From Nocardioides zhouii (lineage in GTDB: Bacteria; Actinomycetota; Actinomycetes; Propionibacteriales; Nocardioidaceae), in NCBI RefSeq assembly GCF_004137345.1, contig NZ_SDWV01000003.1, positions 219,971 to 283,970 of the forward strand: DNA of 64,000 bases, written 5' to 3'. The notes below the pieces were generated by a model, which saw only the letters and a list, made by a program, of their open reading frames with translations, made no database searches and had not been told where the DNA came from. Below are positions 56,483 to 64,000 of this stretch, one piece after another; position 1 is the first letter of the stretch; the number at the start of each line of letters is the position of its first letter. Both the position numbers and the translations under genes were made by a program.

Positions 56483-58128
56483 GAGCCCGACCTCTTCGAC
56501 GGGAACAGTCCGGGAGGGGACCCCTTCCCGTCCCAGTTCAGCAGGTTGATCCGGGCACCCTTGTCCTCCGGCCCCGCCAGCGAGTCGGAGGTCTGCCGGT
56601 CCTGCAACATCTGGAAGTTCTCGACCGCGATCGGCGTCGGCACTCCGGAGCCCTCGCCGAAGAGGTCCTGCTGGCCGCCGCCGTACTCCGAGACGGAGCA
56701 CTCGGTGGACAGCTCCTCCAGCGAGTGAGCCTGCTCGGTGTGCGCGGCGGGGATGACGTAGCGCTCGTCGTACTTCGCGATCGCGAGCAGGCGGTACATG
56801 TCGTACATCTCCTCCTCGGTCATGCCGACCGCGGCCGGGATCGAGGCGTCGGGGTCGCGGCCCATGTTGATGTCGCGCATGTAGCAGCGCATCGCAGCGA
56901 GCTTCTTGAGGACCGCGTCCACCGGCGCCACGTCACCGGCCGTGAACAGCTCGGCGAGGTACTCGACCGGGATCCGGAGCGCGTCGATGGCCGCGAAGAG
57001 GTTGCCCTTGTCCTCGGCGTCCTCCCCCGTCTCGGCCACCACGTCGACGACCGGCGAAAGCGGCGGGATGTACCAGACCATGGGCATGGTGCGGTACTCC
57101 GGGTGCAGCGGCAGGGCCACCTTGAAGGTGTTGATCAGCGCGTAGATGGGCGAGCGCTGGGCGGCGGCTATCCAGTCCCTGGCGATGCCCGCCTTCTCCG
57201 CCTCGCGGATCACGTCGGCGTCGAACGGGTCGAGGAAGACGTCGCGCTGCGCCTCGTAGAGCCCGTGATCCTCCTCGGTGGAGGCTGCCTCCAGCACCTT
57301 GTCCGCGTCGTAGAGCATCAGGCCGATGTAGCGCAGGCGGCCGACACACGTCTCGGCGCACACCGTGGGCAGGCCGACCTCGATGCGCGGGAAGCAGAAC
57401 GTGCACTTCTCGGCCTTGCCCGTGCGGTGGTTGAAGTAGATCTTCTTGTAGGGGCAGCCGGACACGCACTTGCGCCACCCGCGGCACTTGTCCTGGTCGA
57501 CGAGGACGATGCCGTCCTCCTCGCGCTTGTAGATCGCGCCGCTGGGGCACGAGGCCGCGCAGGACGGGTTGAGGCAGTGCTCGCAGATCCGGGGGAGGTA
57601 GAACATGAAGGTCTGCTCGAACTCGAACTTCACCTTCTCGGCGATCTTCGCGAGCATCGGGTCGCGGTGCGCCGTCTCGGTCGAGCCTCCGAGGTCGTCG
57701 TCCCAGTTGGCCGACCACTCGATCTTCATGTTCTTGCCGCTGATGAGCGACTTCGGGCGGGCGACCGGAGTGTGCTCCTGGGCCGGCGCGTCGGTGAGCG
57801 TGGAGTAGTCGTAGGTCCACGGCTCGTAGTACTCGCCGATCGAGGGCAGCTTGGGGTTGGAGAAGATCGTGAGCAGGTTCTTGAGCCGACCACCTGCCTT
57901 GAGGACCAGGCGTCCGCGGTCGTTGAGCTCCCAGCCGCCCTTCCACTTCTCCTGGTCCTCGTAGGTCCGCGGGTAGCCGAGGCCGGGGCGCGTCTCCACG
58001 TTGTTGAACCAGATGTACTCGGTGCCGGAGCGGTTGGTCCACGCCTGCTTGCACGTGACCGAGCAGGTGTGGCAGCCGATGCACTTGTCGAGGTTCATCA
58101 CCATCGCCATCTGGGCCATCACTCGCAC
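56479..58128 (-). CDS. narH: Respiratory nitrate reductase beta subunit NarH
   Basis: 549-aa iron-sulfur subunit carrying electrons from NarI to NarG. Four Cys clusters are visible: CIGCHTCSVTCKQAW, CEHCLNPSCAASCPSGAIY, CRGWRKCVSGCPYKK (with the Trp typical of the 3Fe-4S site) and CTFCFPRIEVGLPTVCAETC. GTG at 58126-58128 follows GAGGGGG; an internal ATG three codons on is an alternative. A 57-base gap with a palindromic repeat separates it from narG. Confidence 0.97.
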   Translation of the reverse strand: MRVMAQMAMVMNLDKCIGCHTCSVTCKQAWTNRSGTEYIWFNNVETRPGLGYPRTYEDQEKWKGGWELNDRGRLVLKAGGRLKNLLTIFSNPKLPSIGEYYEPWTYDYSTLTDAPAQEHTPVARPKSLISGKNMKIEWSANWDDDLGGSTETAHRDPMLAKIAEKVKFEFEQTFMFYLPRICEHCLNPSCAASCPSGAIYKREEDGIVLVDQDKCRGWRKCVSGCPYKKIYFNHRTGKAEKCTFCFPRIEVGLPTVCAETCVGRLRYIGLMLYDADKVLEAASTEEDHGLYEAQRDVFLDPFDADVIREAEKAGIARDWIAAAQRSPIYALINTFKVALPLHPEYRTMPMVWYIPPLSPVVDVVAETGEDAEDKGNLFAAIDALRIPVEYLAELFTAGDVAPVDAVLKKLAAMRCYMRDINMGRDPDASIPAAVGMTEEEMYDMYRLLAIAKYDERYVIPAAHTEQAHSLEELSTECSVSEYGGGQQDLFGEGSGVPTPIAVENFQMLQDRQTSDSLAGPEDKGARINLLNWDGKGSPPGLFPSKRSGS

Positions 58129-58133
58129 GGCAG

Positions 58134-58185
58134 TGCCCCCTCGGTGGTCGAGTGGCGAGCGCCAGCGAGCGTATCGAGACCCATG
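58134..58185. repeat. REP-like palindrome between narG and narH
   Basis: Read on the minus strand this stretch is GGTCTCGATACGCTCGCTGG then CGCTCGCCACTCGACCACCG. CGCTCGC-TGG-CGCTCGC-type repeats and GAG/CTC flanks let it fold. From memory, near-identical TCTCGATACGCTCGC sequences are dispersed through many Nocardioides-like genomes. Here the element sits inside the operon, so it may lower or adjust narH expression, or protect transcripts, rather than end transcription fully. Confidence 0.65.
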
Positions 58186-61100
58186 TCAGTACTCCACGTC
58201 TTGCGAGCGCTTGCGGATGATGGTGACCTCGTCGCGCTGGTTGCCGGTGGGGCCGAGGTAGTTGAAGGCGAAGGTCAGCTGTGCGTAGCCACCGATGAGG
58301 TGGGAGGGCTTCACCAGCAGGCGCGTGAGCGAGTTGTGGATGCCTCCGCGCTTGCCCGACGTCTCCGCGAGCGGTACGTCGATGAGCCGGTCCTGGGCGT
58401 GGTACATGTACATCGTTCCTTCCGGCATCCGGTGCGAGACGATCGCCCGGGCCACGACCACACCGTTGCGGTTGACGGCCTCGATCCAGTCGTTGTCCTT
58501 GATCCCGACCTTGACCGCGTCCCGGTCGCTCATCCAGATGTTCTGGCCTCCGCGGGACAGCGAGAGCATGAAGAGGTTGTCCTGGTACTCCGAGTGGATC
58601 GACCACTTGTTGTGCGGCGTGAGGTATCGCACGGTCAGCCCCTCGACCTGCCCGTTCGATCCGTCGGAGACGTTCCCGAGGTTGGGCTCCGCGAACAACG
58701 CGGCCATGTTGAGCGGTGGCCGGTAGACCGGCAGGCCCTCGCCGAGCTCGGTCATCCAGTCATGGTCCAGGTAGAAGTGCATGCGTCCGGTGAGGGTGTG
58801 CCAGGGCTTCTTGCGCTCGACGTTGATCGTGAAGGGCGAGTAGCGCCGACCACCGGTCTCCGAGCCCGACCACTCCGGTGACGTGATCACCGGGACCGGC
58901 GGGCCCTGCGTGTCGGCGAAGGTGATCTGCTTGCCCTCGTGCTCCTCGGCCAGGTCGGCCAGCCGTACCCCCGTCCGCTTCTCGAGGGTCTTGAAACCCT
59001 GGGTGGCGAGATGGCCGTTGGTGGTGCCGGACATCGCCAGGATCGCCTCGCAGACGTTGACGTCCTTCTTCAGCGAGGGCCTGCCGTCGGCGACTCCACC
59101 ACGCACGGCACCGTTCTTCGCCCTCAGGTAGTCCACCTGCTTGCCGAGCTCGAAGGTCACGCCCTTGGTCGTCGCGCCGAGGGTGTCGACCAGCGGCCCG
59201 AGGGCGTTCATCTTCTCGGCGACCGCGCCGTAGTCACGCTCCACCTCGACCAGCTTGGGCATCGTGACGCCGGGGACCGGCTCGCACTCGCCCTTCTTCC
59301 AGTCGCGTACGACGCCGTGCGGGTTCGCCATCGCGTCTGGCGTGTCGTGGGTGAGCGGCACCGCCACGACGTCCTTGCGGACGCCTAGGTGGGTGGCCGC
59401 GAGCTCGCTGAACTTCTCAGCGATCGTCTGCCAGGCGTCCCAGTCGGTACGGGTCTGCCATGGCGGCGCGATCGCAGGGTTGAAGGAGTGCACGAACGGG
59501 TGCATGTCGGTGGTGTTGAGGTCGTGCTTCTCGTACCAGGTGGCCGCGGGGAGAACGACGTCGGAGAAGATCGTCGTGCTGGTCTGCCGGAAGTCGATCG
59601 TCATCAGCAGGTCGAGCTTGCCCTCGGGTGCCTCGTCGCGCCACGTGACGTCGACCGGGCGGTGCTCTTCCGGCGTCTCGGTGGCTCGCACCGAGGAGTC
59701 GGTGCCGAGCAGGTGCTTGAGGAAGTACTCGTTGCCCTTGCCCGACGAGCCGAGCAGGTTCGCCCGCCAGATCGACAGGATGCGCGGGTAGTTCTGCGGC
59801 GCGTCGGGGTCCTCGCCGGCGAACTCGAGCTTGCCCGACTTCAGCTGGTCGACGACGTACTCCCCCACCGGCTTGCCGGCCGCGGCCGCGTCGTCGCTGA
59901 GGTCGAGCGGGTTGCGGTCGAACGTCGGGTAGGACGGCATCCAGCCCATGCGCGCGCTCTGCGCGATCACGTCGGCCGTCGACTTGCCGGCGAGCTGTCC
60001 GGTGCCCGTGGTCGCGGACAGGGTGTCGGCGCCGAACTGGTCGTAGCGGAACTGGTTGGTGTGGAGGTACCAGTAGGCCGTCTGGATCATGTTGCGCGGC
60101 GGCCGGTTCCAGTCGAGGGCGTTGGCGATCTGCGTGTATCCGGTGATCGGGCGGACCTTCTCCTGCCCGACGTAGTGGGCCCAGCCGCCGCCGTTGACGC
60201 CCTGGCAGCCGGTGAGGTTGGTCAGCGTGAGGAACGCGCGGTAGATCGTGTCGGAGTGGAACCAGTGGTTGGTGCCGGCGCCCATCACGATCATCGAGCG
60301 GCCCTTCGACTCCTCGGCGTTGGCGGCGAACTCGCGGCCGATCCGGGCCGCAGTCGCGGCCGGCACACCGGTGATGGCCTCCTGCCAGGCGGGGGTGTAC
60401 GGCGACTCCGCGTCGTCGTAGCCCGTGGCCCACTCACCCGGCAGGCCGGGACGCCCAACGCCGTACTGGGCGAGGAGCAGGTCGAAGACCGTGGTGACGA
60501 GATGACCGCTCACGCGACGGACGGGCACCCCCCGCGGCAGGTCGGCAGCGGCACCGTCGGGGTTGTCGAAGCGTGGCATCCGCACCAACACGGTCTCGAC
60601 GGGCGAACCGTCGCCGTCGAGCATCGAGAGCCGGGGGTCGACGTCGCCGAGCTCGAGGTTCCATCGGCCGACGCCCGCATCGCCGAAGCGGTGGCCCAGG
60701 GAGCCGTTGGGGACGACCGCCTTACCCGTACGTGCATCGATCAGGACAGTCTTGAAGGCGGCGTTCTCCTCGTCGGCCGGTATCGCGTCGAGGTCTGCGG
60801 CAGTCAGGAACTTGCCCGCGGTGAGCCGCCCGTCGACACCTTCGTCGAGCTTCACGAGGTAGGGCAGATCCGTGTACGTCTTCACGTACTGGGTGAAGTA
60901 GGGGGTGTCGCGGTCGACGAAGAACTCCTGGAGGACGACATGGCCCATTGCCATCGCTAGTGCGGCGTCAGTGCCCGGCTTCGCGGGGAGCCACTCGTCG
61001 GCGAACTTCACGTTGTCGGCGTAGTCGGGGGCGACCGCGATCACCTTCTGGCCGCGGTAGCGCGCCTCGGTCATCCAGTGCGCGTCCGGCGTACGCGTGA

Positions 61101-61890
61101 CCGGGAGGTTGGAGCCCCACATGATGAGGTAGCCCGCGTTCCACCAGTCGCCCGACTCCGGGACGTCGGTCTGGTCGCCGAAGACCTGCGGGGACGCGAC
61201 CGGCAGGTCGGCGTACCAGTCGTAGAAGCTCAGCATCGAACCGCCGATGAGGTTCACGAACCTGGCACCCGAGGCGTGCGAGACCATCGACATCGCGGGG
61301 ATGGGCGAGAACCCGGCGACGCGGTCGGGGCCGTACTTCTTGATGGTGTGGACGTGGGCCGCGGCGATGATCTCCGTGGCCTCGTCCCACGTGGCACGCA
61401 CCAGCCCGCCCTTGCCGCGGGCGGACTTGTAGGCCTTGGCCCGCTGCGGGTTCTCGACGATGTGCTCCCAGGCCTTCACCGGGTCACCGCCGTGCTGCGA
61501 CTTCGCCTCGCGGAACATCTGGAGCAGTACACCGCGCACGTAGGGGTAGCGCACCCGCGTCGGCGAGTAGGTGTACCAGGAGAACGCCGCACCGCGCGGG
61601 CAGCCGCGGGGCTCGTACTCCGGGGAGTCGGGTCCGACCGACGGATAGTCGGTCTGCTGGGTCTCCCAGGTGATGATCCCGTCCTTGACGTAGACCTTCC
61701 ACGAGCATGACCCCGTGCAGTTCACGCCGTGGGTCGAGCGCACGACCTTGTCGTGGCTCCAGCGGTCCCGGTAGAAGTCGTCGGCCTCGCGTCCGCCGGC
61801 CTGGCTGAGCGTCCTGAGGTCCTCGGAGACCGTGCCGCGGGTGAAGAACCGCCTGCTGCGCACGAGTGCGTCACTGAGGGGCCCGTCCAT
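58186..61890 (-). CDS. narG: Respiratory nitrate reductase alpha subunit NarG
   Basis: 1234-aa catalytic subunit with bis-MGD molybdenum cofactor, reducing nitrate to nitrite on the cytoplasmic face. The FS0 cluster ligands are His54, Cys58, Cys62 (THGVNCTGSCSW) and Cys97 (EPRGCPRG); the Mo-coordinating Asp is in MLSFYDWYADLPVASPQVFG. No Tat signal, as expected. ATG at 61888-61890 is preceded by AAGGA; an in-frame TTG six codons upstream overlaps narK and is less likely. First structural gene after narK. Confidence 0.97.
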   Translation of the reverse strand: MDGPLSDALVRSRRFFTRGTVSEDLRTLSQAGGREADDFYRDRWSHDKVVRSTHGVNCTGSCSWKVYVKDGIITWETQQTDYPSVGPDSPEYEPRGCPRGAAFSWYTYSPTRVRYPYVRGVLLQMFREAKSQHGGDPVKAWEHIVENPQRAKAYKSARGKGGLVRATWDEATEIIAAAHVHTIKKYGPDRVAGFSPIPAMSMVSHASGARFVNLIGGSMLSFYDWYADLPVASPQVFGDQTDVPESGDWWNAGYLIMWGSNLPVTRTPDAHWMTEARYRGQKVIAVAPDYADNVKFADEWLPAKPGTDAALAMAMGHVVLQEFFVDRDTPYFTQYVKTYTDLPYLVKLDEGVDGRLTAGKFLTAADLDAIPADEENAAFKTVLIDARTGKAVVPNGSLGHRFGDAGVGRWNLELGDVDPRLSMLDGDGSPVETVLVRMPRFDNPDGAAADLPRGVPVRRVSGHLVTTVFDLLLAQYGVGRPGLPGEWATGYDDAESPYTPAWQEAITGVPAATAARIGREFAANAEESKGRSMIVMGAGTNHWFHSDTIYRAFLTLTNLTGCQGVNGGGWAHYVGQEKVRPITGYTQIANALDWNRPPRNMIQTAYWYLHTNQFRYDQFGADTLSATTGTGQLAGKSTADVIAQSARMGWMPSYPTFDRNPLDLSDDAAAAGKPVGEYVVDQLKSGKLEFAGEDPDAPQNYPRILSIWRANLLGSSGKGNEYFLKHLLGTDSSVRATETPEEHRPVDVTWRDEAPEGKLDLLMTIDFRQTSTTIFSDVVLPAATWYEKHDLNTTDMHPFVHSFNPAIAPPWQTRTDWDAWQTIAEKFSELAATHLGVRKDVVAVPLTHDTPDAMANPHGVVRDWKKGECEPVPGVTMPKLVEVERDYGAVAEKMNALGPLVDTLGATTKGVTFELGKQVDYLRAKNGAVRGGVADGRPSLKKDVNVCEAILAMSGTTNGHLATQGFKTLEKRTGVRLADLAEEHEGKQITFADTQGPPVPVITSPEWSGSETGGRRYSPFTINVERKKPWHTLTGRMHFYLDHDWMTELGEGLPVYRPPLNMAALFAEPNLGNVSDGSNGQVEGLTVRYLTPHNKWSIHSEYQDNLFMLSLSRGGQNIWMSDRDAVKVGIKDNDWIEAVNRNGVVVARAIVSHRMPEGTMYMYHAQDRLIDVPLAETSGKRGGIHNSLTRLLVKPSHLIGGYAQLTFAFNYLGPTGNQRDEVTIIRKRSQDVEY

Positions 61891-61904
61891 GCCGATGTCC
61901 TTGC

Positions 61905-63122
61905 TCAAAGGGCTTCCTGTCGCTGGGCGGTGCGTCGGACGATGGTCAGAGTGAGGACGAGGGTGAGGGCAGCGGTGCCGGCGAGCAGCCACAGCCCGAT
62001 CGCGTAGGACTCGGTGCGGCCGTACACGAAGCCCATGATCAGTGGGGGCACGAAGCCGCCCAGGCCGCCGGCAGCTCCGACCAGACCGGTCACCCCACCG
62101 ACCCGGCTCGGTTCGGTCACCCTGGCGATCAGCGCGAACGTCGCCCCGCTCCCGGCACCGAGCGCGGCCGCCATCGCGAGGAACGCCACGGTCCCGACGC
62201 CCTCCAGCGGCGGGGCGCCGGCCGACACGGCTGCGCCCACCGCTACGACGGCGTACGACGTCGCCAGCACCGGAATGGCGCCGAACCTGTCCGACAGCCA
62301 ACCACCGACCGGCCTCATCACGACCGCGACCAGGACGAAGCCGGCCATGCGGTTGGCAGCGTCGGCAGGCGTCAGGCCGTGGGCCGTCTTGAGGTAGGCA
62401 GGGAGATAGACCGAGAAGGCCACGTAGCCGCCGAATGCGACTGCGTAAAGGACGCACGCCTGCCAGGTGATGGGCAGCCGGGCGTTCGCGTTGAGCCGGC
62501 TCGCCAGGCTCGTGGTCGGCACCACCCGCCCCGGCGCGTCGCGCAACAGGAGCCAGGCAAGCACCGAGTAGACCGCCAGGACGACCGCGGTGATGAGGAA
62601 CGGCGCCTTCTCGCCCACGTTGGTGAAGAGCTTGACCGTCGTGAGGGCGCTGATCGCCGTGCCGCCCATGCCAGCGCCGAAGACACCGATCGCGAGACCG
62701 CGACGCTCCGGCGGGAACCAGGCGTTGACGAACGGGACCCCGACAGCGAACACGGTGCCGGCGATGCCGAGGAAGAAGCCTCCGACAAGCAGGAGGGCGT
62801 AGGAGTCGAGGGCGACGAAAGCGATGAACAGGACTGGGACAATGGTGACGCCCGAGACGATCGGGAACATCACGCGACCCCCGTAGCGGTCGGTCATCGC
62901 GCCCGCCACGATCCGCCCGAGCGACCCGACCAGGACCGGCACCGCCACGAGCAGTGCGACGTCCGACTCGCTCAATGCACCGAGCGCACCGGACTCCCGG
63001 AACATCGGACCCAGCGGGCTGATGAGCGCCCACGCCCAGAAGTTCACCGCGAAGCCGACCGTGGCCAGAGCCAGCATCACCGTCGCTCGGGGACCGAATC
63101 CTGCCTCGCGCCCACCGGTCAT
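61905..63122 (-). CDS. narK: Nitrate/nitrite transporter NarK (MFS)
   Basis: 405-aa major facilitator with 12 predicted helices. Family motifs: GSLGRIVAGAMTDRYGGRVM between helices 2 and 3, GIAGTVFAVGVPFVNAWFPP with ERRGLAIGVFGAGMGGTA (nitrate signature), and VVMRPVGGWLSDRFGAIPVL in the second half. It imports nitrate and/or exports nitrite for the reductase encoded next; the gap to narG is only 14 bases. It is the first gene of the operon. Confidence 0.94.
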   Translation of the reverse strand: MTGGREAGFGPRATVMLALATVGFAVNFWAWALISPLGPMFRESGALGALSESDVALLVAVPVLVGSLGRIVAGAMTDRYGGRVMFPIVSGVTIVPVLFIAFVALDSYALLLVGGFFLGIAGTVFAVGVPFVNAWFPPERRGLAIGVFGAGMGGTAISALTTVKLFTNVGEKAPFLITAVVLAVYSVLAWLLLRDAPGRVVPTTSLASRLNANARLPITWQACVLYAVAFGGYVAFSVYLPAYLKTAHGLTPADAANRMAGFVLVAVVMRPVGGWLSDRFGAIPVLATSYAVVAVGAAVSAGAPPLEGVGTVAFLAMAAALGAGSGATFALIARVTEPSRVGGVTGLVGAAGGLGGFVPPLIMGFVYGRTESYAIGLWLLAGTAALTLVLTLTIVRRTAQRQEAL

Positions 63123-63434
63123 GCCCGCCCGCCTCGCATCAAGGATCTGAGGTCACCGGGGGCCGGGGCGACGTGCGTCAGCGAGTGTGTCACATGCAGA
63201 GAGGTCACGCCGTCACGGTGCAGGCACGGCCGCACCGCCGGTCAGAGGCGAAGGTCCCTGCCATCGCGGCGAGAAGTCCTGTCGCCGACGGTCGGGTGCC
63301 CGTACGCGCTGGCCTCGGTCCGGGCGAGTCTGGTGACATTCAGCTCACACATCCACCGGGGTTCGCGGACCAGCAGCCCGCGCACTGCACCGTGGCCGTC
63401 GTCCCGCTGTGCGGCTCGTAGGTCAGGGAGCACC
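63123..63434. promoter_or_regulatory. narK upstream region (312 bases), no confident gene
   Basis: This gap must hold the nar operon promoter. On the minus strand CGTGACCTCTCTGCATGTGAC (about 63190-63210) contains a direct repeat of GTGAC that could be a regulator site; a clear FNR, NarL or DosR box was not found. A 32-codon frame (63340-63438) starts at a GTG overlapping the phosphoketolase stop; see findings. No ORF here has family features. Confidence 0.4.
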
Positions 63435-63758
63435 TCACTCGCGCGCACCGACGCGCCACTCACGGATCTCGGGCAGGTCCTCCATGTGCTCACGCACGTG
63501 GGAGGTGTGACGGGCCAGCTGCTCGAGACACCAGGTCTGCAGCTCACCCGCACCGGGCAACGAGGTGTGCGAGTTGTTGATCGCATCCATGACCAAGTGG
63601 AACCGTGAGATCCGGTTGAGAACGGTCATGTCGAACGGTGTCGTCGTGGTCCCTTGCTCGATGAACCCGCGGACGTGGAAGCGATCGGCATCGGGGCGTC
63701 CGTGCACGAGCTGGTGCACCGCCCCCGGGAACCCGTGGAAGGCGAAGACCACGTCCAA
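63435..63758 (-). pseudogene. Xylulose-5-phosphate/fructose-6-phosphate phosphoketolase, C-terminal remnant
   Basis: About 108 codons match the end of phosphoketolases: VVFAFHGFPGAVHQLVHGRP, FHVRGFIEQGTTTTPFDMTV, LNRISRFHLVMDAINNS and HVREHMEDLPEIREW. A full enzyme has about 800 aa, so some 85% is missing. The homology stops near 63758 where sequence from a different gene (a GAF kinase start on the other strand) begins, so a recombination or deletion joined the two. Phosphoketolase makes acetyl phosphate, the substrate of AckA encoded 20 kb away. Confidence 0.85.
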
Positions 63759-63770
63759 CGGGGGCAGACG

Positions 63771-63880
63771 ATGCCTGAGTTCCAACTACGCCGTCTGCTG
63801 GAGGTCAACCGGCTTGCCGTGGAGCATCCCGACCTTCCGACTGCGCTGCGCCAGATCGTCGAGGCTGCGCTGGATCTAGG
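63771..63880 (+). pseudogene. N-terminal remnant of a GAF-domain sensor histidine kinase
   Basis: From ATG 63771 the frame reads MPEFQLRRLLEVNRLAVEHP then DLPTALRQIVEAALDL, closely resembling the linker and first GAF helix of DevS/DosT-like actinobacterial sensor kinases (LRRLLEAN...DLPTVLRRIVEAA). After residue 36 the similarity ends abruptly where the insertion-sequence end begins. The rest of the kinase is absent from the window. Whether the ATG is the original start is unknown. Confidence 0.55.
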
Positions 63881-64000
63881 GCGTGTCTCCAATGTTGAGC
63901 GTGGTTCGGGCTTGATGCTGGGCCCATGACGCGGATGGCGGTGCTCAGCGATGAGATGTGGGCTCAGATCGAGGCGGTGCTGCCGCCGGTAAAGGGCGCG
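63879..64000 (+). mobile_element. IS5-type insertion sequence, left end (continues beyond the window)
   Basis: The element seems to begin near GGGCGTGTCTCC (about 63881), directly after a CTAG that interrupts the kinase remnant. The exact terminal repeat cannot be fixed without the other end. Confidence 0.6.
63926..64000 (+). CDS. IS5/IS4-type transposase, N-terminal part
   Basis: Twenty-five codons are present: MTRMAVLSDEMWAQIEAVLP then PVKGA. LSDEMWAQIEAVLPPVKG is the standard opening of DUF4096-containing IS5-family transposases. The DDE catalytic core would lie beyond the window. The reading frame is intact as far as it can be seen. Confidence 0.75.
   Translation, partial: MTRMAVLSDEMWAQIEAVLPPVKGA

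Noticed and set aside
63173..63421. Plus-strand open frame of 82 codons upstream of narK.
   Set aside because: No ribosome site, no recognisable domain, and composition like random GC-rich sequence; it also faces the nar promoter region.

Overview
The window is high-GC DNA from an actinobacterium. The gene order yebC-ruvC-ruvA-ruvB-yajC-apt-relA-(MBL hydrolase)-hisS-aspS, next to pdxS/pdxT, a PIP-synthase-like pgsA, a HIT protein and thrS, is the conserved actinobacterial core block. The accessory genes (type III PKS cluster, AbiEi-like protein, narKGHJI) and a TCTCGATACGCTCGC-type dispersed repeat suggest a Nocardioides-like member of the Propionibacteriales. That placement is inference from gene content and style, not from a marker-gene comparison.

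Layout. 1-1271: end of a peptide/nickel-type ABC importer operon. 1499-24358: housekeeping block with two aminoacyl-tRNA synthetases, stringent response (relA), purine salvage (apt), YajC, RuvABC, YebC, PLP synthase PdxST, phosphatidylinositol-phosphate synthase with an adjacent inositol monophosphatase, a HIT protein, a PatB-like lyase and thrS. Foreign-looking or singular items inside it are an AbiEi-like gene bracketed by two large palindromes (12501-13777), an antiparallel serine hydrolase between pdxT and pdxS, and an alanine-dehydrogenase-family gene coupled to a 44-aa basic protein. secD and secF, normally between yajC and apt, are missing. 24486-25753: palindromic repeats, an SMR efflux pump with a divergent TetR regulator and twin operators, and an unnoticed 57-aa CxxC protein.

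25851-36199: specialised-metabolism region. A LysR regulator is followed by four translationally coupled glycosyltransferases, then a six-gene operon (UbiA prenyltransferase, geranylgeranyl-reductase-like flavoprotein, type III polyketide synthase, ICMT-like methyltransferase, FAD hydroxylase, Idi). The middle of that operon has the order of the srsABC phenolic-lipid genes of Streptomyces griseus, so a methylated and oxidised phenolic lipid or quinone, possibly prenylated, is the likely product.

36313-55061: stress and energy region. It holds a PAS-GAF-PP2C phosphatase, gene debris (LysR-TauD chimera), a sigma-B-like promoter driving a small protein, a GNAT/acyl-CoA-synthetase fusion, pta-ackA, PPK2, CorA-like channel, a DUF4389 membrane protein, universal stress protein, flavodoxin, PPOX-fold protein, ArsR-SulP pair, cupin and hemerythrin. 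55062-63122: narK-narG-narH-narJ-narI respiratory nitrate reductase operon, interrupted by a REP-like palindrome. The right edge (63435-64000) is a graveyard: the C-terminus of a phosphoketolase, the N-terminus of a GAF sensor kinase, and the start of an IS5-type transposase. Together the right half looks like an adaptation set for low oxygen and redox stress (nitrate respiration, acetyl-phosphate and polyphosphate energy metabolism).

No tRNA, rRNA or CRISPR array was recognised by eye. All family calls are from reading the translated sequence; none was confirmed by a database search.
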